From Dermabacter sp. p3-SID358 (GTDB lineage Bacteria; Actinomycetota; Actinomycetes; Actinomycetales; Dermabacteraceae), in assembly GCF_025147465.1 (NCBI RefSeq), contig NZ_JALXOZ010000010.1, positions 29,919 to 93,918 of the forward strand: a stretch of DNA of 64,000 bases, written 5' to 3'. The position numbers and the translations under genes are program-made. Shown here in pieces: positions 50,498 through 59,325 of the stretch (the stretch's first letter is position 1; each line of letters begins with the position of its first letter). A model generated the notes under the pieces. That model was not told the DNA's origin. It did not search any database and was given only the letters and a program-made list of their open reading frames with translations.

Positions 50498-51526
50498 ATG
50501 GACATTCAAAATCACTACTACGGGCACAGTGCCGCGCTCGCGCGCTTTGTAGGTGAGCCTTCGGTGAGGCACATCAATGGTTTAGTGCAGCACGGCTGGA
50601 CCGTTGCCTCGCCCACACTCGTGCACTTTTCCGATTTCGCGAAACTTCCCCGCACTGCGCGTCGCCTTGTGTGGAGCCACCATTCACGCGCCTGGGATCC
50701 GCATAGCGACGAGTTCCCCACCACCGCGATCGGTGCTCCGTGGTTGTATCTCAGTTCCCTCGCCCGGGCGGTCGCGATCAAGCCTCTCGGAAAAACGGTC
50801 GCGTTCCCCGTGCACTCGACGCGGCTCGTGAGGATCGATGACGCCAATGCTGGCTTCGCCGAAGAACTCGCCCGCCGAGAAGGCCCAGCAATCGTGTGCG
50901 TACATCCCGAGGATCTGGCCGATCCCGCCGCGGTGCGAGTCTGGAAAGACCACGGCCACGACGTGGTGAGCGCGGGCGACAGGCGCGACCCGAATTTCCT
51001 GGGCAGAATCATGTACCTGGCGCGAGCGGCGAACCGCGTGGTCTCCAACCAGCTTTCTACTGCCGTGGTGTATGCCGCAGCCGAAGGCACTCCCACCGAA
51101 ATTTTCGGCCCCCCCGTCGCGGTCGGCTCACTCGGCACAAGCGTGTCGAGCCGCACGCAAGAGGTGTGGCCCGAGTTTTTTGACCCCGAAGCGGCACCAC
51201 AGCGAGAGCACATCGCGCGCGCTGAGCTCGGCATCGACAACATGCGCGAACCCGCTGAGCTTCGGGAGCTGCTTGGGTGGGACAAACGCCACGTGAGGCC
51301 TTTTCTCGACTACTGGTGCGGTGCGCCGCTGAGAAAGGCCGGTACGGTTCTCGGGATCGTCAAACGGCCCGACGGTGCCCAAGACGCGGGGTCCGACAAT
51401 TCGCCCCTGGCCTTCCTCAAGCATCCCTTCAGCCACTTGCCCAGCCCCTTGCCGCAGCTGCCTGGAGCGGACCTCTTGCCCGCTCCCCTCACAGCGGAGC
51501 ACCAGTCACCGCTTCGCAATGCTTAG
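50498..51526 (+). CDS. GT-B-like surface-glycan protein, candidate nonulosonate transferase
   Basis: 342 residues, unassigned. It contains AIVCVHPEDLAD near residue 136 and VSNQLSTAVVYAAAEGTPTE near 188, which parallel the HP and Ser/Thr motifs in the C-terminal half of the 1145-residue neighbour, so the two are probably distant paralogues. Position 5 bases after that gene indicates co-translation. The last 60 residues are Pro/Leu-rich and disordered. A nonulosonate transferase or a capsule-assembly factor is plausible. Confidence 0.55.
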   Translation: MDIQNHYYGHSAALARFVGEPSVRHINGLVQHGWTVASPTLVHFSDFAKLPRTARRLVWSHHSRAWDPHSDEFPTTAIGAPWLYLSSLARAVAIKPLGKTVAFPVHSTRLVRIDDANAGFAEELARREGPAIVCVHPEDLADPAAVRVWKDHGHDVVSAGDRRDPNFLGRIMYLARAANRVVSNQLSTAVVYAAAEGTPTEIFGPPVAVGSLGTSVSSRTQEVWPEFFDPEAAPQREHIARAELGIDNMREPAELRELLGWDKRHVRPFLDYWCGAPLRKAGTVLGIVKRPDGAQDAGSDNSPLAFLKHPFSHLPSPLPQLPGADLLPAPLTAEHQSPLRNA

Positions 51527-51559
51527 AACTACCCTCGCAGCAACTGTATGATCGGGGCT

Positions 51560-52630
51560 ATGTCGCGCCAGCAGCACACACCCAAGACCATCGAACTTCG
51601 TGAGCACACAATCGGCGAAGGGCACCGCCCCTTCGTGGCTGCGGAAATGTCGGGAAACCACAACGGCGACCTGGGCCGAGCCCTGGCGATCGTGGACGCC
51701 ATTGCCGAAAGCGGCGCCCCCGCGGTCAAACTTCAGACCTACACGGCGGACACGATCACGATCGATGCCGACGGCCCCGAGTTCCAGATCAGCGCCGGCC
51801 ACGACCTGTGGGGCGGGCGAAACCTGTACAGCCTGTACCAGGAAGCGCACACGCCGTGGGAGTGGCACGAGCCCATCTTCGAACGCGCTCGCGAACACGG
51901 CCTGGTCCCGTTCTCAAGCCCCTTCGATGCCACCGCCGTCGACCTCCTCGAAGATCTCGACGTTGAACTTTACAAGATCGCCTCTCTTGAAATCGGCGAC
52001 ATTCCGCTTCTGCGCACCGTTGCTCGCACAGGCAAGCCGATCATCCTTTCCTCCGGTGCCGCGAACGCCGCCGACATCGATCTCGCCGTGGAGACGATCC
52101 GCGCCGAGGGCAACGACAAGATCGCCGTTCTGGGCTGCACCTCCTCCTACCCGGCAACCGCGGATGCCTCGAACCTTCGCACCATCGAGGTTCTGCGTGA
52201 CACGTGGAACGTTGTGAGCGGCCTTTCCGACCACACGAAGGGCATCGGCGTGAGTGTTGCCGCAGTGGCCTTCGGTGCCTCGATTCTCGAAAAGCACGTC
52301 ACCCTCCGCCGTGCCGATGGAGGCGTGGACTCCGACTTCTCGCTCGAGCCCGAGGAGCTCAAGTCACTCGTTGACGAATCCTACGCAGCGTGGCTCGCGA
52401 TCGGGGATGTGCACATCGGCCCCGTTGCGAGCGAAGCAGAGAGCCAGCGCTTGCGCCGCTCCCTCTACGTAGTCGAGGACGTGCGCGCAGGCGACGTCGT
52501 CACCGAGAAGAACGTGCGCTCGATCCGCCCCGCCGGCGGCCTCGAGCCCCGCTACTTCGACACGGTCATGGGCCGCACCTTCCGTGCCGACGCCGCCAAG
52601 GGGACCGCGCTCAGCTGGGATCTGATTTAA
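51560..52630 (+). CDS. pseI: Pseudaminic acid synthase
   Basis: 356 residues, NeuB fold. The N-terminal TIM barrel has VAAEMSGNHNGDLGRALAIV and VKLQTYTADTITID; AEMSGNHN is the PseI rather than the NeuB (sialic acid) or LegI form. A C-terminal antifreeze-like SAF domain runs from about 300 (RRSLYVVEDVRAGDVVTEKN). It condenses 2,4-diacetamido-2,4,6-trideoxy-L-altrose with phosphoenolpyruvate to give Pse5Ac7Ac. ATG 51560. Its 3' end overlaps the convergent PseG-PseH gene by 20 bases. Confidence 0.9.
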   Translation: MSRQQHTPKTIELREHTIGEGHRPFVAAEMSGNHNGDLGRALAIVDAIAESGAPAVKLQTYTADTITIDADGPEFQISAGHDLWGGRNLYSLYQEAHTPWEWHEPIFERAREHGLVPFSSPFDATAVDLLEDLDVELYKIASLEIGDIPLLRTVARTGKPIILSSGAANAADIDLAVETIRAEGNDKIAVLGCTSSYPATADASNLRTIEVLRDTWNVVSGLSDHTKGIGVSVAAVAFGASILEKHVTLRRADGGVDSDFSLEPEELKSLVDESYAAWLAIGDVHIGPVASEAESQRLRRSLYVVEDVRAGDVVTEKNVRSIRPAGGLEPRYFDTVMGRTFRADAAKGTALSWDLI

Positions 52631-54110
52631 CGAACGCCGCGAACGCCGGTTCGTTTCGATCGGGGCACGGCTCATAGCCGGCCCGGTCGAAAAGGCGCAT
52701 CGAAGGGGCGTTATCGGCGCGCACAAATGCGTGCACGCGCGAGCCTGGGTGGCGTCGGAAAAAGAGTCCTTCCGCCTCCGAAAGAACGTTGAGCGCGAAC
52801 CCGCGCCCCCGCGTTTCCGGTGCGAGGTTGATCGACACTTCCCAGGTAGCGCCGTCGGCATCGAACCGCACCATGCCCACCGGGACCCCTTGAACGTGCG
52901 CGATAAACAGCTCGCGGTCGTCTCGCTCAAGCGTGCGTTTGAGCCATGGCGCGTGGGCATCCAGCCCAATGGCCTCGGTAGTGCGAGAAACCGCTCGCGT
53001 TGCCGGGTCGTTGCGCCAGCGGAGGAGAGGAAGGCAATCTTCCATTGTGGCCTCGCGCACCCTCGGTGCCGCGCCTGCGCCGGCATCGCCTGCAGCATTC
53101 GCGGCGAAGCGCTCATCGAATGCCGCAGCCCAGGCCCCCACGATGCGCTCGGCGCCGCGGCCATCGACTTTCGCCATTGCCTCGCGCGTGCTGATCGTGC
53201 CCGCAACTACCGCCGCGACGAAAGAGTCAAGGCGGGTCGTGGCTTGAGCGGGATCCGCACGAATGTCGTCGATCGTGCCGAGACCGCTAGCGATTCCCGC
53301 GTCGAGAGCAGCGCCATACCCGGCTTTTTGATTGTCCACGACCGCCACCAGAAGCGTAGGCACGCCGATGCAGGCGAGCTCCCACGCACTCGTGCCGGAA
53401 GCGCTCACCACGAAATCCATCGAGGAAGCAATATCAAGAAAAGCAGGCGTGGGCTCGAGAACCTGAACTCCGGGCCCGGCCGCCTCAAGGACAGACTCCC
53501 GGTGGCGCTTGGGTGCAATCACCGTGAGCTCGATGTTTCGAGGAAGGTCGGCGCAGAGGCCCGCAATCGTGGCGGCTGCGCCCGTCGCGTCGGTGCCGCC
53601 CATAACGATCAGCGCTCGTGGGTTCGGTGAGGGCGTCAGCCCTTCTTCACGTTTCTGCCGCGCGGCGAGCACCTCTGTGCGCATGGGTGCGTAGGCGATC
53701 CCCCGCAACATGCGACCCTGCGGCGCGTGCTCGCGCTCAGTGAGCTCCGCACCGATCGTCGAGTCGATCACGAGAGCGGCATCTCGCAGGCCGTAGCTGC
53801 CATCCTCCATCGAAGAGAGAAGCGCCCCCGAGGCACGCACCTGTTCCAGGGCGTCGTCTCCCACCGTGTAGTCATCCACGTGCACGATGGAGGCACCGTG
53901 CTCTGCCGCCAGTTCACCCAGGTTCCGCGACGCGGGTACCACCGGCAATTGCGCATCCGCGGCCAGTTGCCGCGCGAGAGGCGACTGAATCGCGCCCGCC
54001 ACGCATACCGTGTGTCCGGCGCTCACGGCGGCATCGGCAACCGACACCACTCTTACGAGGTGCCCAATGCCGCCTCCATCGGTGGCGTCGCAACGGAAGA
54101 GAACATGCAT
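52611..54110 (-). CDS. PseG-PseH fusion: nucleotide-sugar hydrolase plus N-acetyltransferase
   Basis: 499 residues. Residues 1-335 are a PseG-type GT-B hydrolase: FRCDATDGGGIGHLVRV with catalytic His17, ALIVMGGTDATGAA, and FVVSASGTSAWELACIGVPT. It removes UDP from UDP-2,4-diacetamido-trideoxy-altrose. A Gly/Ala linker (335-350) leads to a GNAT domain (350-495, LAPETRGRGFALNVLSEAEG, with the acetyl-CoA motif RGRGFA), matching PseH, which acetylates the 4-amino group one step earlier. The fusion joins consecutive steps. The ATG overlaps the cytidylyltransferase stop (TGATG). Confidence 0.87.
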   Translation of the reverse strand: MHVLFRCDATDGGGIGHLVRVVSVADAAVSAGHTVCVAGAIQSPLARQLAADAQLPVVPASRNLGELAAEHGASIVHVDDYTVGDDALEQVRASGALLSSMEDGSYGLRDAALVIDSTIGAELTEREHAPQGRMLRGIAYAPMRTEVLAARQKREEGLTPSPNPRALIVMGGTDATGAAATIAGLCADLPRNIELTVIAPKRHRESVLEAAGPGVQVLEPTPAFLDIASSMDFVVSASGTSAWELACIGVPTLLVAVVDNQKAGYGAALDAGIASGLGTIDDIRADPAQATTRLDSFVAAVVAGTISTREAMAKVDGRGAERIVGAWAAAFDERFAANAAGDAGAGAAPRVREATMEDCLPLLRWRNDPATRAVSRTTEAIGLDAHAPWLKRTLERDDRELFIAHVQGVPVGMVRFDADGATWEVSINLAPETRGRGFALNVLSEAEGLFFRRHPGSRVHAFVRADNAPSMRLFDRAGYEPCPDRNEPAFAAFVKSDPS

Positions 54111-54847
54111 CAGCCGTCCGCCAACTTCTTTTGCCGGATCCTCGCGTTGATCTGGGTGATGTCAGGGCGTGCACGAAGCAAGTTGACGACGTCCTGCCAG
54201 GCTGGAGGCTGGTCTCCAAGCTCAGCGACGACGGCATCGAGAAGTTCCCCGTCTTCGGCAGTGTCCAACGTGACGCGCAAATCGTTCGCGGCAGGTTGCA
54301 CCACGAGCCCCATCGTGCGAAATGCGCTCTTGCTGTCGTACAGGTAGGAGGTGACATGGATGCGGTGGAAGCTCTCCGCCTCGTCATTGGCGACCAGCAA
54401 AGCGCTGCGCGAAGCGAGCTCGACATCGAGGCCACGCGGGAGCGTGCGAATGAGCGTGGTCGCCACATAGTCGAGGCTCGGGTCAACGCGCCACATGCTC
54501 ACGATCGCGGAGATCAGCCTGGGGTCGCACAGCGGGCAATCGGCGGTCAAACGCACCACCGCATCCGCGTCAGTGGCCTCGAGCGCCAGCATGAAACGTG
54601 AAAGCACGTCGTCCTCACTGCCGCGCACAACCTTCACGCCGAGCTGCTGACCGAGAGCCTCGACTTCATCGTCGTTGCTCGCCGTGGAAGTGGCAATCAC
54701 CACCTCGTCAACTCCGCGGGCTTCGCGGGCTGCCCGAACCATCCACTCCAAAACAGGGCGACCGGCCAAGGGGCGCAGCACCTTTCGCGGCAAACGTGAC
54801 GACCCCGTGCGGGCTTGAATGACGGCTACGATTCGCTTGGTACTCAC
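54110..54847 (-). CDS. SpsF-type cytidylyltransferase, predicted CMP-pseudaminic acid synthase
   Basis: 245 residues. VAVIQARTGSSRLPRKVLRP is the CTP-binding loop of SpsF-like transferases, followed by VVRLTADCPLCDP (metal and CTP site). Canonical PseF carries a different loop (ARGGSKRIPRKN type), so the activating step is taken by an SpsF-group enzyme. Context makes CMP-Pse the expected product. GTG 54847; the stop is fused to the PseG-PseH start as TGATG. Confidence 0.8.
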   Translation of the reverse strand: MSTKRIVAVIQARTGSSRLPRKVLRPLAGRPVLEWMVRAAREARGVDEVVIATSTASNDDEVEALGQQLGVKVVRGSEDDVLSRFMLALEATDADAVVRLTADCPLCDPRLISAIVSMWRVDPSLDYVATTLIRTLPRGLDVELASRSALLVANDEAESFHRIHVTSYLYDSKSAFRTMGLVVQPAANDLRVTLDTAEDGELLDAVVAELGDQPPAWQDVVNLLRARPDITQINARIRQKKLADG

Positions 54848-54973
54848 CGTGTAATAATGGCACGCTCGGTCGCCGGCGTGCCATAATGTCACGCGCGACT
54901 ATGACAGTTGCGGACCCCTCAACCGTGCACGGCGCTCTCGCGCATGGATATCGCACAACGAAAGAGAACCTCA

Positions 54974-55963
54974 ATGTCAATCCTTAGCGGTTCATCCATC
55001 CTGATCACCGGGGGAACCGGATCCTTCGGTAAGGCCTTCCTCAAAGAAGTGCTCGAGAACCACAACCCCCGCCGAGTCGTCGTGTTCTCCCGAGATGAGC
55101 TCAAACAGTACGAGGTTCGAAACCAATTCAACAACGACCCGCGCTTGCGGTGGTTCATCGGCGACATTCGCGATGAAAAGCGCCTCCGCCGCGCCCTTCA
55201 CGGCGTGGACTACGTGGTGCACGCCGCCGCGCTGAAGCAGGTCGATACGGCCGAGTACAACCCCTTCGAGTTTGTGAAGACCAACATTCTGGGAAGCCAG
55301 AACGTGATCGAAGCATCGATCGATGCGGGTGTGAAGAAGGTCGTTGCGCTCTCCACCGATAAAGCCTCGAGCCCGATCAACCTCTACGGTGCCACTAAGC
55401 TCACCGCCGACAAGCTCTTCATTTGCGGCAACCACTACGCGGCTGCCTACCCCACCCGCTTCTCGGTTGTGCGCTACGGCAACGTCATGGGATCGCGTGG
55501 TTCGGTGATTCCGTTCTTCCGCAAGCTCGGCGAAGAGGGCAAGCCCCTGCCGATCACGGACCTGCGCTGCACTCGATTCTTCATTACCCTGCCCCAGGCA
55601 GTGAAGATGGTGACCGAATCGTTCGAATTCATGCAGGGCGGCGAACTTCTCGTTCCCCGCATCCCATCGATGAAGGTCGTCGATCTCGCGCACGCCGTTG
55701 TTCCCGGTGCGGAACTCGTGGACGTCGGCCTGCGCCCCGGCGAAAAGCTCCACGAGGAAATGATCAGCCCCGAGGAAGGCCGCCGAGCCGTCAAGATCGC
55801 CGGTGGCAAGTACTTCATCATCCAGCCGGACCTCGCGACCTGGGGCTACGAGACTCCGGCCGACGCCGAGCCGGTCGAGGCTGGCTTTGCGTTCCGCTCC
55901 GATTCCAACGACGAGTGGTACACCCGCGAGCAGATCGCCAACATCATTGCGGAAGGGATCTGA
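54974..55963 (+). CDS. pseB: UDP-GlcNAc 4,6-dehydratase (inverting)
   Basis: 329 residues, extended SDR fold. NAD motif ILITGGTGSFGKAF; HAAALKQVDTAEYNPFEFVK; catalytic STDKASSPINLYGATKL with the Asp-Lys pair of inverting dehydratases. First step of pseudaminic acid synthesis: UDP-GlcNAc to UDP-2-acetamido-2,6-dideoxy-L-arabino-hexos-4-ulose. ATG 54974. Divergent from the cytidylyltransferase gene (126-base gap) and 1 base before pseC. Confidence 0.94.
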   Translation: MSILSGSSILITGGTGSFGKAFLKEVLENHNPRRVVVFSRDELKQYEVRNQFNNDPRLRWFIGDIRDEKRLRRALHGVDYVVHAAALKQVDTAEYNPFEFVKTNILGSQNVIEASIDAGVKKVVALSTDKASSPINLYGATKLTADKLFICGNHYAAAYPTRFSVVRYGNVMGSRGSVIPFFRKLGEEGKPLPITDLRCTRFFITLPQAVKMVTESFEFMQGGELLVPRIPSMKVVDLAHAVVPGAELVDVGLRPGEKLHEEMISPEEGRRAVKIAGGKYFIIQPDLATWGYETPADAEPVEAGFAFRSDSNDEWYTREQIANIIAEGI

Positions 55964-55964
55964 C

Positions 55965-57095
55965 ATGCTCCCCTACGGTCGTCAATCAATCAACAACGAG
56001 GATGTCGCTGCGGTCACCCGCGCCCTCGGAAGCGATTGGCTCACGACAGGCCCCGAGGTGGACCGCTTCGAGGAATCGATCGCGAAGCGCACCCACGCCA
56101 CACACGCCATGAGCGCCACGTCAGGTACGGCTGCGCTGCATCTCGCCTACGCCGCCGCTGGCGTGGGTGCCGGCGACGAAGTGATCACCACTCCGCTGAC
56201 CTTCGTGGCGACCGCTGCCACTGCCGCAGTTTTTGGCGCGACAATCGTGTTCGCTGACGTCGATCCACAAACGGGCAACCTCGACCCGGCCGCCGCCGAA
56301 GCTGCCGTAACATCGAATACCAAGGTGATCGCTGGCGTCGATTACGCCGGCGTCCCCGTAGACGCCGACGCCCTCCGGGCTCTTGCCGAGAAGAACAACG
56401 CGCTCTTTTTAGAAGACGCCGCCCACTCGATCGGCTCCCGCCGCAACGGCCAACCCGTTGGCTCGCTTGCACACATGACCAGCTTCTCGTTCTTCCCCAC
56501 CAAGAACCTCACCACCGCTGAAGGCGGCGCCCTGGTGACGGATAACGAGGAACTGGCGACCCGCGCTCGACGCTTCAAGAACCACGGCCTGGTTCGCGAC
56601 AAGGAGCAGCAGCGCTACCCCGACGAGGGGCCGTGGCACCAGGAAGTGCACTCCTTCGGCATCAACTATCGCCTCCCCGATGTGCTGTGTGCACTGGGTA
56701 GCTCGCAGCTAAAGCGGCTGGATGGATTCGTTGCCCGCCGCGCCGAGATCAAGCGCCTCTACGACGAGGCGCTCGCGGGCCTCGATGGCGTTGATATTCC
56801 CTTCGCACCCGAAGGGGCTGAACCGGCCTGGCACCTGTACCCGCTTCGCGTTCCCGCGAAGCGACGCAGGGCTATCTTTGAATCGCTGCGCGAGCAGGGC
56901 ATCGGCGTGCAGGTGAACTACATTCCAGCGTACTGGCATCCCGTGTTCGAGGATCTTGGCTACAAGCGCGGAATGTGCCCGGTTGCCGAGGACTTCTACC
57001 GCAGGGAAATTTCCCTACCGATGTTCCCCGGCCTCACCGATGGCGATGTCGAGCGCGTGATCGAGGCGTTTCGAAAGGCTGTGGCGACCGCCTAG
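55965..57095 (+). CDS. pseC: UDP-4-amino-4,6-dideoxy-AltNAc transaminase
   Basis: 376-residue DegT/DnrJ/EryC1 aminotransferase. SDWLTTGPEVDRFE, GTAALHLAYAAAGVGAGDEV and PLTFVATA lead to PLP Lys180 in FFPTKNLTTAEGG and DAAHSIGSRR. It aminates C4 of the PseB product with glutamate. ATG 55965 lies 1 base after the pseB stop. Second pathway step; the next (PseH) is in the divergent fusion gene. Confidence 0.94.
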   Translation: MLPYGRQSINNEDVAAVTRALGSDWLTTGPEVDRFEESIAKRTHATHAMSATSGTAALHLAYAAAGVGAGDEVITTPLTFVATAATAAVFGATIVFADVDPQTGNLDPAAAEAAVTSNTKVIAGVDYAGVPVDADALRALAEKNNALFLEDAAHSIGSRRNGQPVGSLAHMTSFSFFPTKNLTTAEGGALVTDNEELATRARRFKNHGLVRDKEQQRYPDEGPWHQEVHSFGINYRLPDVLCALGSSQLKRLDGFVARRAEIKRLYDEALAGLDGVDIPFAPEGAEPAWHLYPLRVPAKRRRAIFESLREQGIGVQVNYIPAYWHPVFEDLGYKRGMCPVAEDFYRREISLPMFPGLTDGDVERVIEAFRKAVATA

Positions 57096-57121
57096 CGCCA
57101 GATTGCCCCTTCATGCCAGGA

Positions 57122-57150
57122 GCGTCGCTGCTCCACGCGAGCAGCGACGC
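57122..57150. terminator. Hairpin between convergent genes
   Basis: GCGTCGCTGCTC and GAGCAGCGACGC form a perfect 12-bp stem around CACGC, 27 bases after pseC. It lacks a T tract, so termination may rely on Rho or on the stem alone. Confidence 0.55.
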
Positions 57151-57162
57151 CTATCTCAACTC

Positions 57163-59196
57163 TCAGCTCAATGGGCAATCGACCTTCACGAGCCGGGAGT
57201 GCTCAGTTTCGAAGACCGTTGGGCCCGGCGGCGCAGTGAGGGGCATGTTCAGGGAATTGAATGCCGGGTCATACTGGTACAGGTCTCTTTCCTGGTACAC
57301 GTAGCCGATTCCGGCCTCCTCGAGCAGGGCGCACGCATCGGCATCAAAGGCCGCAAGCGGTACCGCATTGATGACGGCCCGATCTTTCTTTGACAGCGCC
57401 ATCCCCGCCACGGGGAAATAAACATTGGCGTCTTCCAGGGCATACATGTGGGCTGCACCCGAGTAGGGGCTCGCGAGGATCGATAGATTAGGGTCCATTT
57501 TCGGCAGGGCCGAAGCGAACTCTTGATGCTCCCCCGGCTGCAAGAACCTTCCGCGGCCCGGGTATTCGGGCTGCAGGTTTTTGGCCGCATCGGCATCGCG
57601 GAAGGGAATCGAACTCAGCGCTGCCGCTAAGGCGAGCACGAACGCTGTGCCTTGCACGAGTGCTGCGCGTCCACGGTCCCGGCCAACAACGGTTTTGTGC
57701 AGCCATGCGCTCATGAGCTCGATTCCAGGAATCATGAGGGCAATCGACAGCATCGCGAGAGGAATCGAAAGCCTGTCCTGCCCGCGGAAATAGAGAGCCG
57801 AAAGGTTCAATGGGGAATCAACCGCCGCATCCAGGTACAGGATGGCAACTGCTGCCCAGCACGCTACGAGCCAGCGCTCCCCCCGAATCACGCTCACGAC
57901 TATTCCCGGCAACCACACAAGTGCCATCGCCACACCTAGGGGCATGGGCCACACCGTAAGTAGGCCGAAAAACACTTCGCCTAGAGCCGTGCTCATCGGC
58001 ACCTTCAAGCCGCCTGAAAAGCCGGTCGCACGTGCCCCGATGGGAGTGAAAGCTACCGCGAAATAGGGGGCGAGAGCGAGCAGTGGAACCACCCACAGCA
58101 CTCGCAACTGCCGAGGCGAACGCAGAATACGCACCGCGCTTAGCACGCCGAGCAAAAGAAGCAGCGTGACAGCGGTATTCGGATGCAAGAGCGCGAGGCC
58201 CACGAGCGCAAGGAACGCCACCCCTCCCATGCACAGGAGCGGCCTCACCCAGGAAGCAACTTTGCGCCAACCCGAAAGGGGGTGCGGCGTTTTCGAGGTA
58301 CGAGTGCTGAGGATGCCGCTCGGTGCGTGCGGCTCGGTGGCATCCTCGAGCGTGAGCCACAGGGCGTAGGCCGCCGCAAGTAGCCCCGGCAGTATCGCGA
58401 AACCAACGAGATTCGGGATCGGCGACAGGTGAATCCAGAGATTCACGGGGCTCGCTGGTATGAGCGCCGCGCCGATTGCAGCCGTCGGACCTGCCCATCG
58501 CACGCGCGGGAACACCACGGCCGCCAAGAGTGCGTTGCCAACGATCCACGGCACAACCGCTAACGCGAGCACAGAGCCGTTCAGAGCGATCGGGATGCTT
58601 GGGATCGGGACGAGGGAGGCCAAGTCGTGGAAGCCCGCCGGGTAGGAAGCAGCTGAAAGGTCGGTGCGTGTGAGCGCGTTCAAGCTGAGGGCCGAGCCAT
58701 CGCCGCGGTCTCGGATAAAAGCGAGGGCATTGAGGTGGAAGAGCGCATCGTAGCGTTCGAGAATTGCCGCGGGGCCTCGCGCCACGATAAAGAGCGGCAC
58801 GAGACAGATGGCGAGCGCGGCGAGCAGTGCGACGCTCCACGCCCTTACATGTCGTTTCGACCCGAATGCAAAGAGGGAAGCCTCCAGGCGCGTATGCGGC
58901 AGTGTGACTCCAGCGCCTCGAGCCACGGCACACACCGCCATCAAACCCACACAGCCCAGCCCGAACGGCATCAACCCCCATCGCAAACCCACAAGGCTGG
59001 CACCAACGGCTGCGAGACCCGCGATTGCCATACCGATCGCAGGAGCGAACGCTGCAGCGAGAAGGGGGGAGCCGCGCAATATGCGGATGCACATGTAACC
59101 CGGCAGGTACGCGAGCACCAGCGTGGAGGCGATGGCGGCGATAAACAACAGCAGGTCAATCAAGGGCGGTGCGACTCCCGGGTTCACTGTGGACAT
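57163..59196 (-). CDS. Large polytopic membrane protein, GT-C-like (DUF6541-type)
   Basis: 677 residues with about 13-14 TM helices (LLLFIAAIASTLVLAYLPGY, AWSVALLAALAICLVPLFIV and more) and a C-terminal extracellular part from about 540 (LASPYSGAAHMYALEDANVY). After helix 4 the sequence ERYDALFHLNALAFIRDRGD has the acidic-plus-His character of polyprenyl-phosphate-sugar GT-C enzymes. Related proteins are common in actinobacterial surface-polysaccharide loci. A role in extracellular glycan modification is inferred from position. ATG 59196. Confidence 0.75.
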   Translation of the reverse strand: MSTVNPGVAPPLIDLLLFIAAIASTLVLAYLPGYMCIRILRGSPLLAAAFAPAIGMAIAGLAAVGASLVGLRWGLMPFGLGCVGLMAVCAVARGAGVTLPHTRLEASLFAFGSKRHVRAWSVALLAALAICLVPLFIVARGPAAILERYDALFHLNALAFIRDRGDGSALSLNALTRTDLSAASYPAGFHDLASLVPIPSIPIALNGSVLALAVVPWIVGNALLAAVVFPRVRWAGPTAAIGAALIPASPVNLWIHLSPIPNLVGFAILPGLLAAAYALWLTLEDATEPHAPSGILSTRTSKTPHPLSGWRKVASWVRPLLCMGGVAFLALVGLALLHPNTAVTLLLLLGVLSAVRILRSPRQLRVLWVVPLLALAPYFAVAFTPIGARATGFSGGLKVPMSTALGEVFFGLLTVWPMPLGVAMALVWLPGIVVSVIRGERWLVACWAAVAILYLDAAVDSPLNLSALYFRGQDRLSIPLAMLSIALMIPGIELMSAWLHKTVVGRDRGRAALVQGTAFVLALAAALSSIPFRDADAAKNLQPEYPGRGRFLQPGEHQEFASALPKMDPNLSILASPYSGAAHMYALEDANVYFPVAGMALSKKDRAVINAVPLAAFDADACALLEEAGIGYVYQERDLYQYDPAFNSLNMPLTAPPGPTVFETEHSRLVKVDCPLS

Positions 59197-59325
59197 GGAC
59201 GCGCGATTCGGTTTCCTCGGTCGCACGCGAAGCGTCGAAGCGCACGCGCGGGCGTCACGGAGCTGGCGATCGTACGGGATTCACCAGTCGAATCACGCGC
59301 TTAGACTACCCCGTTCGCCCCAACC

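Noticed and set aside
44384..59196. Flagellar glycosylation island
   Set aside because: No flagellin, motor or chemotaxis gene is present. The TagGH-like exporter indicates a wall or capsule polymer.
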